Source: Fibrobacteria bacterium AD312
Lineage (GTDB): Bacteria > Fibrobacterota > Fibrobacteria > Fibrobacterales > Fibrobacteraceae
Direction: 5' to 3'
Assembly: GCA_001462345.1 (NCBI GenBank)
Contig: LIUM01000049.1
Coordinates: 100,149-164,148, forward strand
Length of the DNA stretch: 64,000 bases
Part shown: positions 55,864 to 63,796 of the stretch, piece after piece
How the letters are laid out: every line of letters starts with the position of its first letter
Numbering within the stretch: the first letter of the stretch is position 1
Program-made: the position numbers and the translations under genes
The notes under the pieces: model-generated
The model's database searches: none
What the model was told of the DNA's origin: nothing
What the model saw: the letters and a program-made list of their open reading frames with translations, nothing else

Positions 55864-56570
55864 TCTTATTTTTAATTTGCTGTTCTAATTCTTTTGGCCA
55901 AACGCATCCAGCGATTTATAATGCTTATAACAAAAGTAATATGGTCGAGTGGAAAATTGCCATGGACTCTCTAGAAAGGTTTTTCCAAAAAACAAATAGA
56001 GGACGTTTAGAATTAGTGAATTACCAATATGGGTATATCGGTTGGTGTATTGGTCAAGATAATTCTAAAGAAGCAAAATATTATATGAAAAAAGCAGAAG
56101 AATTGGTTTCTGTTTTAGAAGCGAAAAAATATAATCTATCTATGGTATATGCTTATAAAGCGGCTTTTGTTGGGTTTAAAATAGGGTTAGCTCCTTATAA
56201 AGCCCCTTTTATTGGCCCGCAAAGTACAGCCTTTGCAGAACAATCGCTTGCTCTTGATTCCTTAAATGCGTTGAGCCATATATTACTTGGAAATATTGCC
56301 TATTATACGCCCGCTATATTTGGTGGCTCTAAAAAAGACGCCATTAATCATTATTTGAATGCGCTTCGGATTATGGAAAAAGAACCTTCCGTTTACTTAA
56401 AGAATTGGAATTACTTAAATCTTTTTGCAACCATCATTCAATTTTACATAGAGAATAAAGATTTCAAGAATGCAGAAATTTATTGCAAAAAAGTTCTTGT
56501 AGTTTCCCCAAACTTTGATTGGGTTAAAAACAAGTTGTATCCACAAGTTTTGAAAGGATTAAAGTCATGA
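55836..56570 (+). CDS. TPR protein of the carotenoid operon
   Basis: 244 residues. Signal-like N-terminus (YLFLILFLICCSNSFG), then degenerate TPR helices (GYIGWCIGQDNSKEAKYYMK, AFAEQSLALDSLNALSHILL, AIFGGSKKDAINHYLNALRI). No catalytic motif. Overlaps the GT2 gene by 28 bases and the next gene by four, so it is surely translated with them. Role not known; exported TPR proteins of this kind are associated with some outer-membrane lipid pathways. Confidence 0.72.
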   Translation: MERKTYLFLILFLICCSNSFGQTHPAIYNAYNKSNMVEWKIAMDSLERFFQKTNRGRLELVNYQYGYIGWCIGQDNSKEAKYYMKKAEELVSVLEAKKYNLSMVYAYKAAFVGFKIGLAPYKAPFIGPQSTAFAEQSLALDSLNALSHILLGNIAYYTPAIFGGSKKDAINHYLNALRIMEKEPSVYLKNWNYLNLFATIIQFYIENKDFKNAEIYCKKVLVVSPNFDWVKNKLYPQVLKGLKS

Positions 56571-58033
56571 AAAAAGTTTTGATTGTAGGCACTGGTTTAG
56601 GTGGTTTATCTACGGGGCTTCGGCTTATTTCGAAAGGGTACCAGGTTACTTTTTTGGAGAAGAATAAACAGCCTGGAGGCCGCTTAAATCAATTAAAAAA
56701 AGATGGTTTTACTTTTGATGTGGGCCCAAGTTTTTTTAGCATGCCTTACGAATTTGAAGAGTTGGTCCATGATTGTGGAATACAAATGCCTTTTGATTTT
56801 ATGGAATTAGACCCTTTATATACCGTGCATTTTAAGGGGGACCGTCGTCAATTTGCATTGTATAAAGACATCGATCGGTTGAGTGCTCAATTTGAAGATT
56901 TGGAACCGCATTTTAAAGAAAAATTGACGGCTTACTTAAAAAAATGTGAAAGTCTTTATAATGATACCGTTGGAATTGCCATCAAACAGAATTTTAATGG
57001 CCTTTTAGATTACGTACTTGCTTTAATAAAAGTGAATCCCAAACACTTACCTATTTTAACAAAGTCTTTTTGGAATCAAGTCAATCAATATTTTGAATCG
57101 AAAGAGGCTCGTCAAATTTTTTCTCTTATCTCGTTCTTTTTAGGCCGTACGCCATTTGATACGAATGCTGTTTACACTCTTTTATCCCATATCGAATTTA
57201 AACATACGGGGTATTACAATGTAAAAGGCGGGATGTATACTGTAGTAGAAACTCTTGTGCATGAATTATTGAAACAAGGGGCTACCTTTCATTACGATAC
57301 CGAGATTATAGATTATCATTCTAAAGGGAATCAGTTAGTCTCTTTGCTTGACCAAAATGGTAAATCTTGGGAATCAGATCTCTTTGTGATTAATGCCGAT
57401 GCTGCATTATTTAGAGGAAAAGTATTTAAGCGCAAAAAGTATTCCGAAAAGAAATTAGCGAAGATGAGTTGGACAATGGGGTATCTTACTTTTTATATTG
57501 GTATCAATAAAAAATTAAATGAAGTAGAACACCATAATTACTTTTTAGGCAATAATTTTGAAGAGTATTCTAAAGAAGTTCTAAAAAATCCGAATACGCT
57601 TGAAAAGCCTTACTATTATGTGAATGTGGTCTCAAAATATAATCCAGAGTGTGCTCCTGAAGGTTGTGAGGCGTTATTCTTTGTGTGTCCTGTTCCAAAT
57701 ATGATCTACAAATCAGATTGGTCTGATCGAGATGTAATCGTGAATAGTATTATTGCCGATTTTTCAAACCGTATTGAACGAGATATTTCAAAAGAGATCA
57801 TTTTTAGGGAAGTCTATACTCCTAAAGACTGGGAGTATCAATTTAATCTCTATCAGGGTGCAGGGCTTGGTTTGTCTCATGACATGATGCAAATTGGAGC
57901 ATTAAGGCCAAAGAATAATGATGAAGAATTTAAGAATACCTTTTATGTTGGGGCTTCCACAGTCCCTGGAGCTGGTTTACCTATGGCAGTCATTAGCTCT
58001 AAACTAACGGTAGAAAGAATTTTGAAAGCATAA
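56567..58033 (+). CDS. crtI: CrtI-type phytoene desaturase
   Basis: 488 residues. FAD-binding start VLIVGTGLGGLSTGLRLISK, EKNKQPGGRLN, DVGPSFFSM and C-terminal FYVGASTVPGAGLPMAVISS are the CrtI signatures. It introduces double bonds into phytoene; the number of steps (neurosporene, lycopene, or longer) cannot be told from sequence. Last gene of the operon, overlapping the TPR gene by four bases (ATGA). Confidence 0.9.
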   Translation: MKKVLIVGTGLGGLSTGLRLISKGYQVTFLEKNKQPGGRLNQLKKDGFTFDVGPSFFSMPYEFEELVHDCGIQMPFDFMELDPLYTVHFKGDRRQFALYKDIDRLSAQFEDLEPHFKEKLTAYLKKCESLYNDTVGIAIKQNFNGLLDYVLALIKVNPKHLPILTKSFWNQVNQYFESKEARQIFSLISFFLGRTPFDTNAVYTLLSHIEFKHTGYYNVKGGMYTVVETLVHELLKQGATFHYDTEIIDYHSKGNQLVSLLDQNGKSWESDLFVINADAALFRGKVFKRKKYSEKKLAKMSWTMGYLTFYIGINKKLNEVEHHNYFLGNNFEEYSKEVLKNPNTLEKPYYYVNVVSKYNPECAPEGCEALFFVCPVPNMIYKSDWSDRDVIVNSIIADFSNRIERDISKEIIFREVYTPKDWEYQFNLYQGAGLGLSHDMMQIGALRPKNNDEEFKNTFYVGASTVPGAGLPMAVISSKLTVERILKA

Positions 58034-58060
58034 AAAATGCCTTAAGAAAAGGCATTAAAA
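58034..58060 (-). terminator. Minus-strand terminator for the dUTPase gene
   Basis: AATGCCTT pairs with AAGGCATT and on the minus strand is followed by TTTTTTATG. On the plus strand it is followed by A's, so it serves transcription from 58773 leftward rather than crtI, although it might form in both. Confidence 0.6.
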
Positions 58061-58320
58061 AAATGAAGTATTTGAAAACAAAGATATGGAAAATTGTACG
58101 CGTTTTCGAAAATGAATTATCAAAACACTGATTAAAAAATGATTTGAAAAATTGTATGTGATTTTCGAAAAACAATTACGAAAAGAATGATAAAAAAACA
58201 TCAAAATAATAATTCAAAAAAAACGATAAAACCTTTTGAAAACAATGCTTTTAAATAATCGAAAATATGTTCACAATAAAGATTTTAAAAAACGTTTTAG
58301 TTTCACCATTGTTTTTTGAA
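58061..58320. repeat. AT-rich intergenic with imperfect direct repeats
   Basis: Two 55-base units, starting near 58089 and 58146, share the order GAAAAATTGTA, TTTTCGAAAA, AATTA, AAAAA. The inner TTTTCGAAAA in each is a perfect 10-bp palindrome. No gene is visible. Confidence 0.5.
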
Positions 58321-58323
58321 TAT

Positions 58324-58773
58324 CTATTGGATGCTTAAATTATCGGCTTCATTTTTATTCTTTTTAGAATAATCGTTATTCTGTCGATCGATATTGACTT
58401 TATTTTTTTGACAATAAATATCAAATACTTTTTCGGCATCCATCCCTGCCGTTAAAGCAAGAGAAATCCAGAAATGAAGTTGATCGACAATCTCCACTCG
58501 AATATTTTGCATTTGAAGAGAATCTTTGCTCCACCATTTCCAGAGAAGTTCTTCTTTTAATTCGCGAGATTCATCGTTTAATGCGGCTAAATAATTCGAT
58601 AACCAGCGATTGGTGTCACTATTTGGCCCTTGAGGGGTTTCCAGCTTGCCTGCCTCAAAAAGGGCTTTCATGGTTAAACGTTGCCCTTTAGAATCGTTTA
58701 TTTCTTTTTTTTCAAAAACGAAGTCATTGAGCTTGCTTTGCATTTCAAAAAGGGTGTCTAATTTATCGGCCAT
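58324..58773 (-). CDS. Dimeric dUTPase-like (MazG superfamily) nucleotide hydrolase
   Basis: 149 residues, all-alpha. LFEMQSKLNDFVFE at the N-terminus, NDESRELKEELLWKWW (metal-binding Glu set) and VEIVDQLHFWISLALTAGM (ExxD-like helix) follow the dUTPase_2/MazG-like pattern. It should hydrolyse dUTP to dUMP. Located next to thyA on the other strand, which uses dUMP; the pair covers dTMP supply. Confidence 0.82.
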   Translation of the reverse strand: MADKLDTLFEMQSKLNDFVFEKKEINDSKGQRLTMKALFEAGKLETPQGPNSDTNRWLSNYLAALNDESRELKEELLWKWWSKDSLQMQNIRVEIVDQLHFWISLALTAGMDAEKVFDIYCQKNKVNIDRQNNDYSKKNKNEADNLSIQ

Positions 58774-58841
58774 GATTACAAATCCCGAACTATTTAATTA
58801 AATTATCTATAAAATAGAATTATTAACAAGATATAATATTT

Positions 58842-59636
58842 ATGAAACCATACTTAGACCTTTTAACGGATATTTTAGAAAATGGCGTTCAACGCATGGA
58901 TCGCACTGGAACAGGAACTCTTTCTGTTTTTGGCCGTCAAAATCGTTATGATTTGTCAAAAGGGTTTCCTTGTTTAACCACAAAAAAGTTACATCTGCGT
59001 TCCATTATTGTGGAGCTTCTTTGGTTTTTAAGAGGCGAGACGAACGTCCAGTATTTACATGATCATAAAGTCTCTATTTGGGACGAATGGGCGGATGAGA
59101 AAGGGAATCTTGGCCCTGTTTATGGCCACCAGTGGAGGCATTGGCCGACACCTAATGGCGGCGAAGTGGATCAGATTCAGGTTTTGATCGATAGTTTAAA
59201 GAATAACCCTGATTCCAGAAGACATTTGGTATGTGCTTGGAACGTGGGTCAGATAGACCAAATGGCTTTGCCTCCATGCCACTGTCTTTTCCAGTTTTAT
59301 GTAGCAGAAGGGAAGTTGTCTTGCCAGTTATACCAACGTAGTGCAGACTGCTTTTTAGGCGTTCCTTTTAATATTGCCTCATACGCTCTTTTTACAATGA
59401 TGCTTGCTCAAGTGACTGGATTAAAACTAGGGGAATTCGTTCACACCTTTGGTGATTTACATTTGTATCTCAATCACATTAATCAAGCGAAAGAACAACT
59501 ATCTCGTACTCCTCGGGCTTTGCCTACCATGAAAATCAATCCAGATGTGAAAGACTTATTTTCTTTCAAACTAGAAGATTTTGAATTGGTAGACTACGAT
59601 CCGTATCCAACAATTAAAGCACCTATTGCTGTTTAA
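58842..59636 (+). CDS. thyA: Thymidylate synthase ThyA
   Basis: 264 residues, exactly the E. coli length. Methylates dUMP with methylene-[33 protein letters not shown] stretch, [21 protein letters not shown] (catalytic Cys), [19 protein letters not shown] and [12 protein letters not shown] are all intact. TATAAT (58832-58837) lies four bases before the ATG, with no Shine-Dalgarno. Confidence 0.97.
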   Translation: MKPYLDLLTDILENGVQRMDRTGTGTLSVFGRQNRYDLSKGFPCLTTKKLHLRSIIVELLWFLRGETNVQYLHDHKVSIWDEWADEKGNLGPVYGHQWRHWPTPNGGEVDQIQVLIDSLKNNPDSRRHLVCAWNVGQIDQMALPPCHCLFQFYVAEGKLSCQLYQRSADCFLGVPFNIASYALFTMMLAQVTGLKLGEFVHTFGDLHLYLNHINQAKEQLSRTPRALPTMKINPDVKDLFSFKLEDFELVDYDPYPTIKAPIAV

Positions 59637-59873
59637 TTATTTGTGTTATTGATAAGGCGTATTGCCTAAAATAAAGAGGGATGATTCTTTGTTGTATTCA
59701 ATAAGTTCAAACAGGTATTTATTGATTTACTTGTTTCATAAGAATTCCTTTTAGTTAAATCTTTCTCTACCATTCCCTGAAAAGTCAATATAAGAGCTAT
59801 TCTCTTGATTTCATCAGATTCAAATTGACTTAGGGGATTCCCTTAAAACAATAAAACTTTTATATTTGCCACT

Positions 59874-61031
59874 ATGTTATATCAAGAAGCTCTTCAGGAA
59901 TTCCTTCCCTCCACATTAAAAAGTCTATCAACAGAAGCATTAGCGGCTCTTGATTATCAAGAAGAATGTGAAATCAAACAAAAAGCCATAAATCGTTTTT
60001 GGCAGGCGAATCGACTCGATGGTACGCCCTTAAAAATAATCGAAAGCCCATTATCCAGAAATTATAGAACCACTTCCAAACGACGCGTGTCCGTTGATCG
60101 TTGCCGTGTGATTTTTGAGGGGAGTGGTCCTACTTCTTTTGTTCTTGAACCACAAGAACATGAACAAATTTTTTCGTACTTAAATACGCTACTTTCTAAA
60201 CCAGCATTTTTACCTTTAGCTTATGCGATGAACTGGATTATTATTCGTGGTTCCTATACTTCTAGAGTGGTAATATTCAACGTGTTTAAGATGGATGCTT
60301 CTATTGTTCGTAAAATGAAGCAAGTCGTTACCCATTTACAATCCATGAACATCAGTGTCCATGGGGCTCATCTTTATTATGACCCGACTCGTTCTGACTA
60401 TTATTTAGAGTCGTTTCGCCCTTCCGATTCTGTTTCATTAAAGCATTTGTTTGGCTTGCGTGATTTAACACTTCATTTGGGCGATATAAAATTAAAATAC
60501 CCAGTGACGGGCTTTAGCCAGATCAATGAGTCTCAAATCAATAATTTGATTTCTACGGCCAATGCTTTTGCAAAAACTTCAAAAGACGATACCTTCTTGG
60601 ATCTTTTCTGTGGCTATGGTTTATTCTCTTTTACTGTTGGGAAAAATGCAAAGTCTGTGATTGGAGCTGATTGGGAAGGGGCTTCTATTGAATATGCTAA
60701 AGCAAGTGCTCGGTTCTTAAATAAAAAAGAAACTCGTTTTATTGCAGGAAAAATTACTTCCGATTGGATTGAATCTCATTTACCGCCAATGAAAAACGAA
60801 TCAGAAATTCAACTACTTGATCCGCCACGTCAAGGAACGGATCCAGGGGTCATTTCTTCTTTGGCAAAAAGAAATCCTAAGCGAGTGGTTCATGTTTTTT
60901 GTGGTACCGATGTGATTCCAAAAGAATTGACCGTTTGGAATTCAAAAGGCTATAAAATCAAAAAAATACAACCGTTGGATTTATTTCCAGGCACTTCTCA
61001 TATAGAAACTATGGTTTTATTAGAAAAATAA
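59874..61031 (+). CDS. TrmA/RlmC-family RNA (uracil-5) methyltransferase
   Basis: 385 residues. FSQIN near 220 (FxQxN), DLFCGYGLFSF (SAM site), LLDPPRQG near 320 (DPPRxG), VHVFCGTD with the catalytic Cys where most members read SCNP, and a C-terminal FPGTSHIETMVLLE. No N-terminal Fe-S Cys quartet like RlmD and no TRAM domain visible, so it is closest to TrmA or RlmC. Target (tRNA m5U54 or rRNA) unresolved. TATATTTG at 59861-59868 ends six bases before the ATG: likely leaderless. Confidence 0.82.
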   Translation: MLYQEALQEFLPSTLKSLSTEALAALDYQEECEIKQKAINRFWQANRLDGTPLKIIESPLSRNYRTTSKRRVSVDRCRVIFEGSGPTSFVLEPQEHEQIFSYLNTLLSKPAFLPLAYAMNWIIIRGSYTSRVVIFNVFKMDASIVRKMKQVVTHLQSMNISVHGAHLYYDPTRSDYYLESFRPSDSVSLKHLFGLRDLTLHLGDIKLKYPVTGFSQINESQINNLISTANAFAKTSKDDTFLDLFCGYGLFSFTVGKNAKSVIGADWEGASIEYAKASARFLNKKETRFIAGKITSDWIESHLPPMKNESEIQLLDPPRQGTDPGVISSLAKRNPKRVVHVFCGTDVIPKELTVWNSKGYKIKKIQPLDLFPGTSHIETMVLLEK

Positions 61032-61088
61032 GTGCATTTTAAGCATTTTTTAGTTAGTTTTATTTCAGAATTTTATTTGGAGGCTAAT

Positions 61089-62054
61089 GTGAATATTTCA
61101 TTAAAGTTGATCTTGGGTTTAGCATGTTCTTTTTCATTATTGACAGCGGCAGAGCAAGTACCTGCATCTATTGATGTTGTCGCTGATGATGCTGCTCCTG
61201 TCGTTTCTTCTTCAAGTACAGAAAGTGTGGCATCTGTTGCAGATACGTCAAAAACAACTGCTCAACCTTCTCCTATGGTTGCTCAAGAATCTCCTGCGCA
61301 AATCAGTGGAGCTCCTGCCCCAACACAAAATACGCCTTCTCAAACACGTATGGTGATTCAATCTAAACCAGAACCGATTGTAATTAGAGTTCCTGCTAAA
61401 CAACGTAATCGTCAAGCAATCATCATTGAAAAAGATGCCCCTTCTAGAACGGATGTAAGGGCTCTTAGAAATTATTATCCAATCGAATTGAATTTGGCAG
61501 TTAGTGCTTCTATTGGAAGTGCCATGTTCTTAAATTCTGACTTTGACATGCCTGATTTTTCTGGATTATTCTGGAATGCAGGTGCTGTTGTCATTTTCCC
61601 ATTAAATGATGCTACTGTTGGAATGACTGCGGGTGTTTTATTTAGATCAAGAACTGCTTCTGCCGTTTTAGATGGATCGTATAATAATGATCGTTATCGT
61701 TTTTCTCAAATGAGTATAGATTTGCCTTTATTCTTCAAGTTTAAAGGAGCAAGATCTCGTCTTGCATTTGATACTGGCGTGCAGATGTCTATTAATTTCT
61801 ATGATAAACTCGAAGTGGCTTCTGGAACTACCTCCGCTGAAGACGAATATGATTTAATGAAGGCTTCTTATAGAGCTCCTATTGACTGGAGTTTAGTAGG
61901 TGGCTTTTCTGTTTTAATTAATCATCGAGTTTCTTTCAACATGAAATTCTTATTTGGTATATCTGAAATGTATAATACACCTCAAGTGCAAAGCATTAGC
62001 TCCGATTTTACTCCAGTAGAAGCTTCTATGGGTGTAGTTGTCAATATTCTTTAA
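61089..62054 (+). CDS. Outer-membrane beta-barrel protein, PorT-like
   Basis: 321 residues. The GTG at 61089 has a strong Shine-Dalgarno TGGAGG (61078-61083) and opens a clear signal peptide MNISLKLILGLACSFSLL; the upstream in-frame GTG is rejected. After a Pro/Ser/Ala-rich low-complexity part (about 25-100) lies a barrel: IELNLAVSASIGSAMF, GLFWNAGAVVIFPL, SIDLPLFFKFKGA, RLAFDTGVQMSINFYDKL, MGVVVNIL. Resembles the outer-membrane beta-barrel family of PorT. No adjacent secretion gene; function unknown. Confidence 0.7.
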   Translation: MNISLKLILGLACSFSLLTAAEQVPASIDVVADDAAPVVSSSSTESVASVADTSKTTAQPSPMVAQESPAQISGAPAPTQNTPSQTRMVIQSKPEPIVIRVPAKQRNRQAIIIEKDAPSRTDVRALRNYYPIELNLAVSASIGSAMFLNSDFDMPDFSGLFWNAGAVVIFPLNDATVGMTAGVLFRSRTASAVLDGSYNNDRYRFSQMSIDLPLFFKFKGARSRLAFDTGVQMSINFYDKLEVASGTTSAEDEYDLMKASYRAPIDWSLVGGFSVLINHRVSFNMKFLFGISEMYNTPQVQSISSDFTPVEASMGVVVNIL

Positions 62055-62076
62055 TCTTTTTTGATTATGAAAACAG

Positions 62077-62106
62077 CCGCTGAAATAAAATCAGCGGTTT
62101 TTTTTT
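62077..62106 (+). terminator. Rho-independent terminator after the barrel gene
   Basis: CCGCTGA (62077-62083) pairs with TCAGCGG (62091-62097), followed by nine T residues. Confidence 0.88.
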
Positions 62107-62332
62107 ATTGTCTAAGGTAACGTAAAAAACATATCAAAGAATGGTTCCAATACAAATACTTGTACCTTTCACAAGGGCACAGCAATGCTTGTATGAAAAT
62201 GAGACGCCACTCTAAACCAGCCGAGTTTTTTATGAAAAAACGATGAGAATCTTATCTAAAACAACTCAATTCAATTAAATCATAATAGTTGCATAGCAGA
62301 CGGAAATGGATGTTATTGATGAGCTCGTTTGT

Positions 62333-62365
62333 CCCACAAGGGTATCATTCCCGCAAGGGGATCAT
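62333..62365 (+). repeat. Two 17-bp CCCRCAAGGG units preceding H1
   Basis: Copies CCCACAAGGGTATCATT and CCCGCAAGGGGATCAT, immediately before module H1. CCC-GCAA-GGG can form a tiny hairpin with a GNRA-type loop. Confidence 0.7.
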
Positions 62366-62449
62366 TCTCACATAAGGAGAGCTCTGCATGGTTCCGACTA
62401 AAGCACTAGAAGTGCTAAGTCTCACGTAAAACTCCTAAGTGTTCGTGTT
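62366..62449 (+). repeat. Nested hairpin module H1
   Basis: 84 bp. Outer stem CACnTAA-GGAG (GGAG 62376-62379) with CTCC-TAAGTG (CTCC 62432-62435). Inner stem GACT (62396) with AGTC (62418), and AGCACT (62402) with AGTGCT (62411). Ends TTCGTGTT. Confidence 0.85.
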
Positions 62450-62466
62450 TACCACAAGGGTATCAC

Positions 62467-62550
62467 TCTCACGTAAGTAGAGCTCTGCATGGTTCCGACT
62501 AAAGCACTAGAAGTGCTAAGTCTCACGTAAAACTACTAAGTGTTCGTGTT
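62467..62550 (+). repeat. Nested hairpin module H2
   Basis: 84 bp. Outer arms GTAG (62477) with CTAC (62533); inner arms as H1 (AGCACT 62503, AGTGCT 62512; GACT/AGTC). Preceded by one ACCACAAGGG unit at 62451. Confidence 0.85.
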
Positions 62551-62631
62551 ATTGTAAATTCAATAGCGTAGATTCAAATGAAAAAAAATGGTATTCAATT
62601 AACAAACACTAGCTAATTAGCAGACGGAAAT

Positions 62632-62684
62632 GGTTGTTATTGATGAGCTCTTCTGAAAAAAAGAAAAGCTCATCTAAACAAACC
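62632..62684 (+). repeat. Intercalated hairpin SH1
   Basis: GATGAGCT with TTCT pairs with AGAA and AGCTCATC around gaaaaaa, and GGTTGTT pairs with AACAAACC outside. About 20 bp of stem. Confidence 0.75.
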
Positions 62685-62711
62685 GAGTTTTTTTATGAAG
62701 AACCAAGCGTC

Positions 62712-62730
62712 ATTTGCTTGGAAAGCAAAT
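62712..62730 (+). repeat. Short hairpin in place of an array
   Basis: ATTTGCTT / AAGCAAAT, 8-bp perfect stem with loop gga, at the position where other units carry an array. Confidence 0.7.
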
Positions 62731-62789
62731 AGCGAAGGCTCGAATAAAAAAATAATGCCCTTCAACTAAATCATAATAGTGAATTACTA

Positions 62790-62864
62790 GACGAAAATGG
62801 ATTTTACTTTAGAGCGACTCTTGTGTGGCACACAACGGAGCGAGAAAGTAAAACCATTTCCGTC
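62790..62864 (+). repeat. 75-bp long hairpin LH1
   Basis: GACGAAAATGG pairs with CCATTTCCGTC (one mismatch), TTTTACTTT with AAAGTAAAA, an internal loop of about 10 bases, and a tip TTGTGT/ACACAA. Second copy at 63474. Confidence 0.85.
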
Positions 62865-62960
62865 AACAACAGTAGTATTGAGATTCAATAGATTAAATGA
62901 AAAAAACATTCCCGTCTAAACCAACCCAGTTTTTTCATGAAGAATCAAGCGTTTAATTGT

Positions 62961-63044
62961 CCCGCAAGGGGATCATTCCCGCAAGGGTATCACTACCACA
63001 AGGGTATCATTCCCGCAAGGGTATCACTACCACAAGGGTATCAC
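62961..63044 (+). repeat. Five tandem CCCGCAAGGG units before H3
   Basis: Units of 17, 18, 16, 18 and 15 bases, alternating CCCGCAAGGG and CCACAAGGG heads followed by KATCATT or TATCACTA, the last one joining directly to TCTCAC of module H3. Confidence 0.85.
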
Positions 63045-63080
63045 TCTCACTAAATGCTAAAGCATATAAGTGTTCGTGTT
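63045..63080 (+). repeat. Short hairpin module H3
   Basis: 36 bp. ATGC (63054) with GCAT (63062) around TAAA; outer CACTAA with TAAGTG. It is the same frame as the long modules but without the inner nested stem. Confidence 0.85.
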
Positions 63081-63160
63081 TCTTACTAAGCGCAGCTATG
63101 CATGGTTCAACTACAGCGGTGAACCGCTAAGTTTCACGTAAAAGCGCAAGTGTACGTGTT
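63081..63160 (+). repeat. Nested hairpin module H4
   Basis: 80 bp. Outer arms GCGC (63090) with GCGC (63144). Inner arms AACT (63109) with AGTT (63130) and AGCGGT (63115) with ACCGCT (63123). Ends TACGTGTT. Confidence 0.85.
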
Positions 63161-63244
63161 TCTCACATAAGGAGAGCTCTGCATGGTTCCGACTAAAGCA
63201 CTAGAAGTGCTAAGTCTCACGTAAAGCTCCTAAGTGTTCATGTT
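63161..63244 (+). repeat. Nested hairpin module H5
   Basis: 84 bp. Outer GGAG (63171) with CTCC (63227); inner GACT/AGTC and AGCACT (63197) with AGTGCT (63206). Ends TTCATGTT. Confidence 0.85.
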
Positions 63245-63324
63245 TCTTACTAAGCGCAGCTATGCATGGTTCAACTACAGCGGTAAACCGCTAAGTTTCA
63301 CGTAAAAGCGCAAGTGTACGTGTT
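63245..63324 (+). repeat. Nested hairpin module H6
   Basis: 80 bp, nearly identical to H4. Outer GCGC/GCGC (63254, 63308); inner AGCGGT (63279) with ACCGCT (63287) and AACT/AGTT. Confidence 0.85.
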
Positions 63325-63400
63325 TCTCGCAGCTCTGCATGGTTCCGACTAAAGCACTAGAAGTGCTAAGTCTCACGTAAAACTACTAAGTGTTCGTGTT
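63325..63400 (+). repeat. Nested hairpin module H7, 5' outer arm deleted
   Basis: 76 bp. Inner stems intact (AGCACT 63353, AGTGCT 63362), and CTAC at 63383, but the matching GTAG and TAA of the 5' arm are missing, so the outer stem cannot form. Confidence 0.8.
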
Positions 63401-63473
63401 ATTATCAATCAAATAGCGAAGACTTAAATAAAAAAATAACACCAATTAATTAAATAACAGTATTAATTTAGCA

Positions 63474-63548
63474 GACGAAAATGGATTTTGCTTTAGAGCG
63501 ACTCTTGAATAGAATTCAACGGAGCGAGAAAGCAAAACCATTTCCGTC
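63474..63548 (+). repeat. 75-bp long hairpin LH2
   Basis: Same length and plan as LH1, with TTTTGCTTT/AAAGCAAAA and tip TTGAAT/ATTCAA: each arm difference from LH1 is matched in the partner arm. Confidence 0.85.
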
Positions 63549-63696
63549 AACAAGAGTAACATTGAGCTTTAGTGAAAAAACCATTTCCGTCAAACCCAAC
63601 CCCGTTTTTTCATGTAGAGACAAAGAGAATCTCATCTAAAATAGCCCTGTTTTTTTATGTAAAGTCGAGCGTCAATTTGTACCGCAAGGGTATCAC

Positions 63697-63779
63697 TCTC
63701 ACTAAATGCAGCTATGCATGGTTCCGACTAAAGAGCTGAAGCTCTAAGTCTCACGTAAAAGCATATAAGTGTTCGTGTT
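63697..63779 (+). repeat. Nested hairpin module H8
   Basis: 83 bp. Outer ATGC (63706) with GCAT (63761); inner GACT/AGTC and AGAGCT (63732) with AGCTCT (63740). Preceded by one ACCGCAAGGG unit. Confidence 0.85.
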
Positions 63780-63796
63780 TACCGCAAGGGTATCAC

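Noticed and set aside
59637..59873. Structured RNA downstream of thyA
   Set aside because: Small AGGC/GCCT hairpin without a T tract; the rest is unstructured AT-rich sequence carrying the next promoter.
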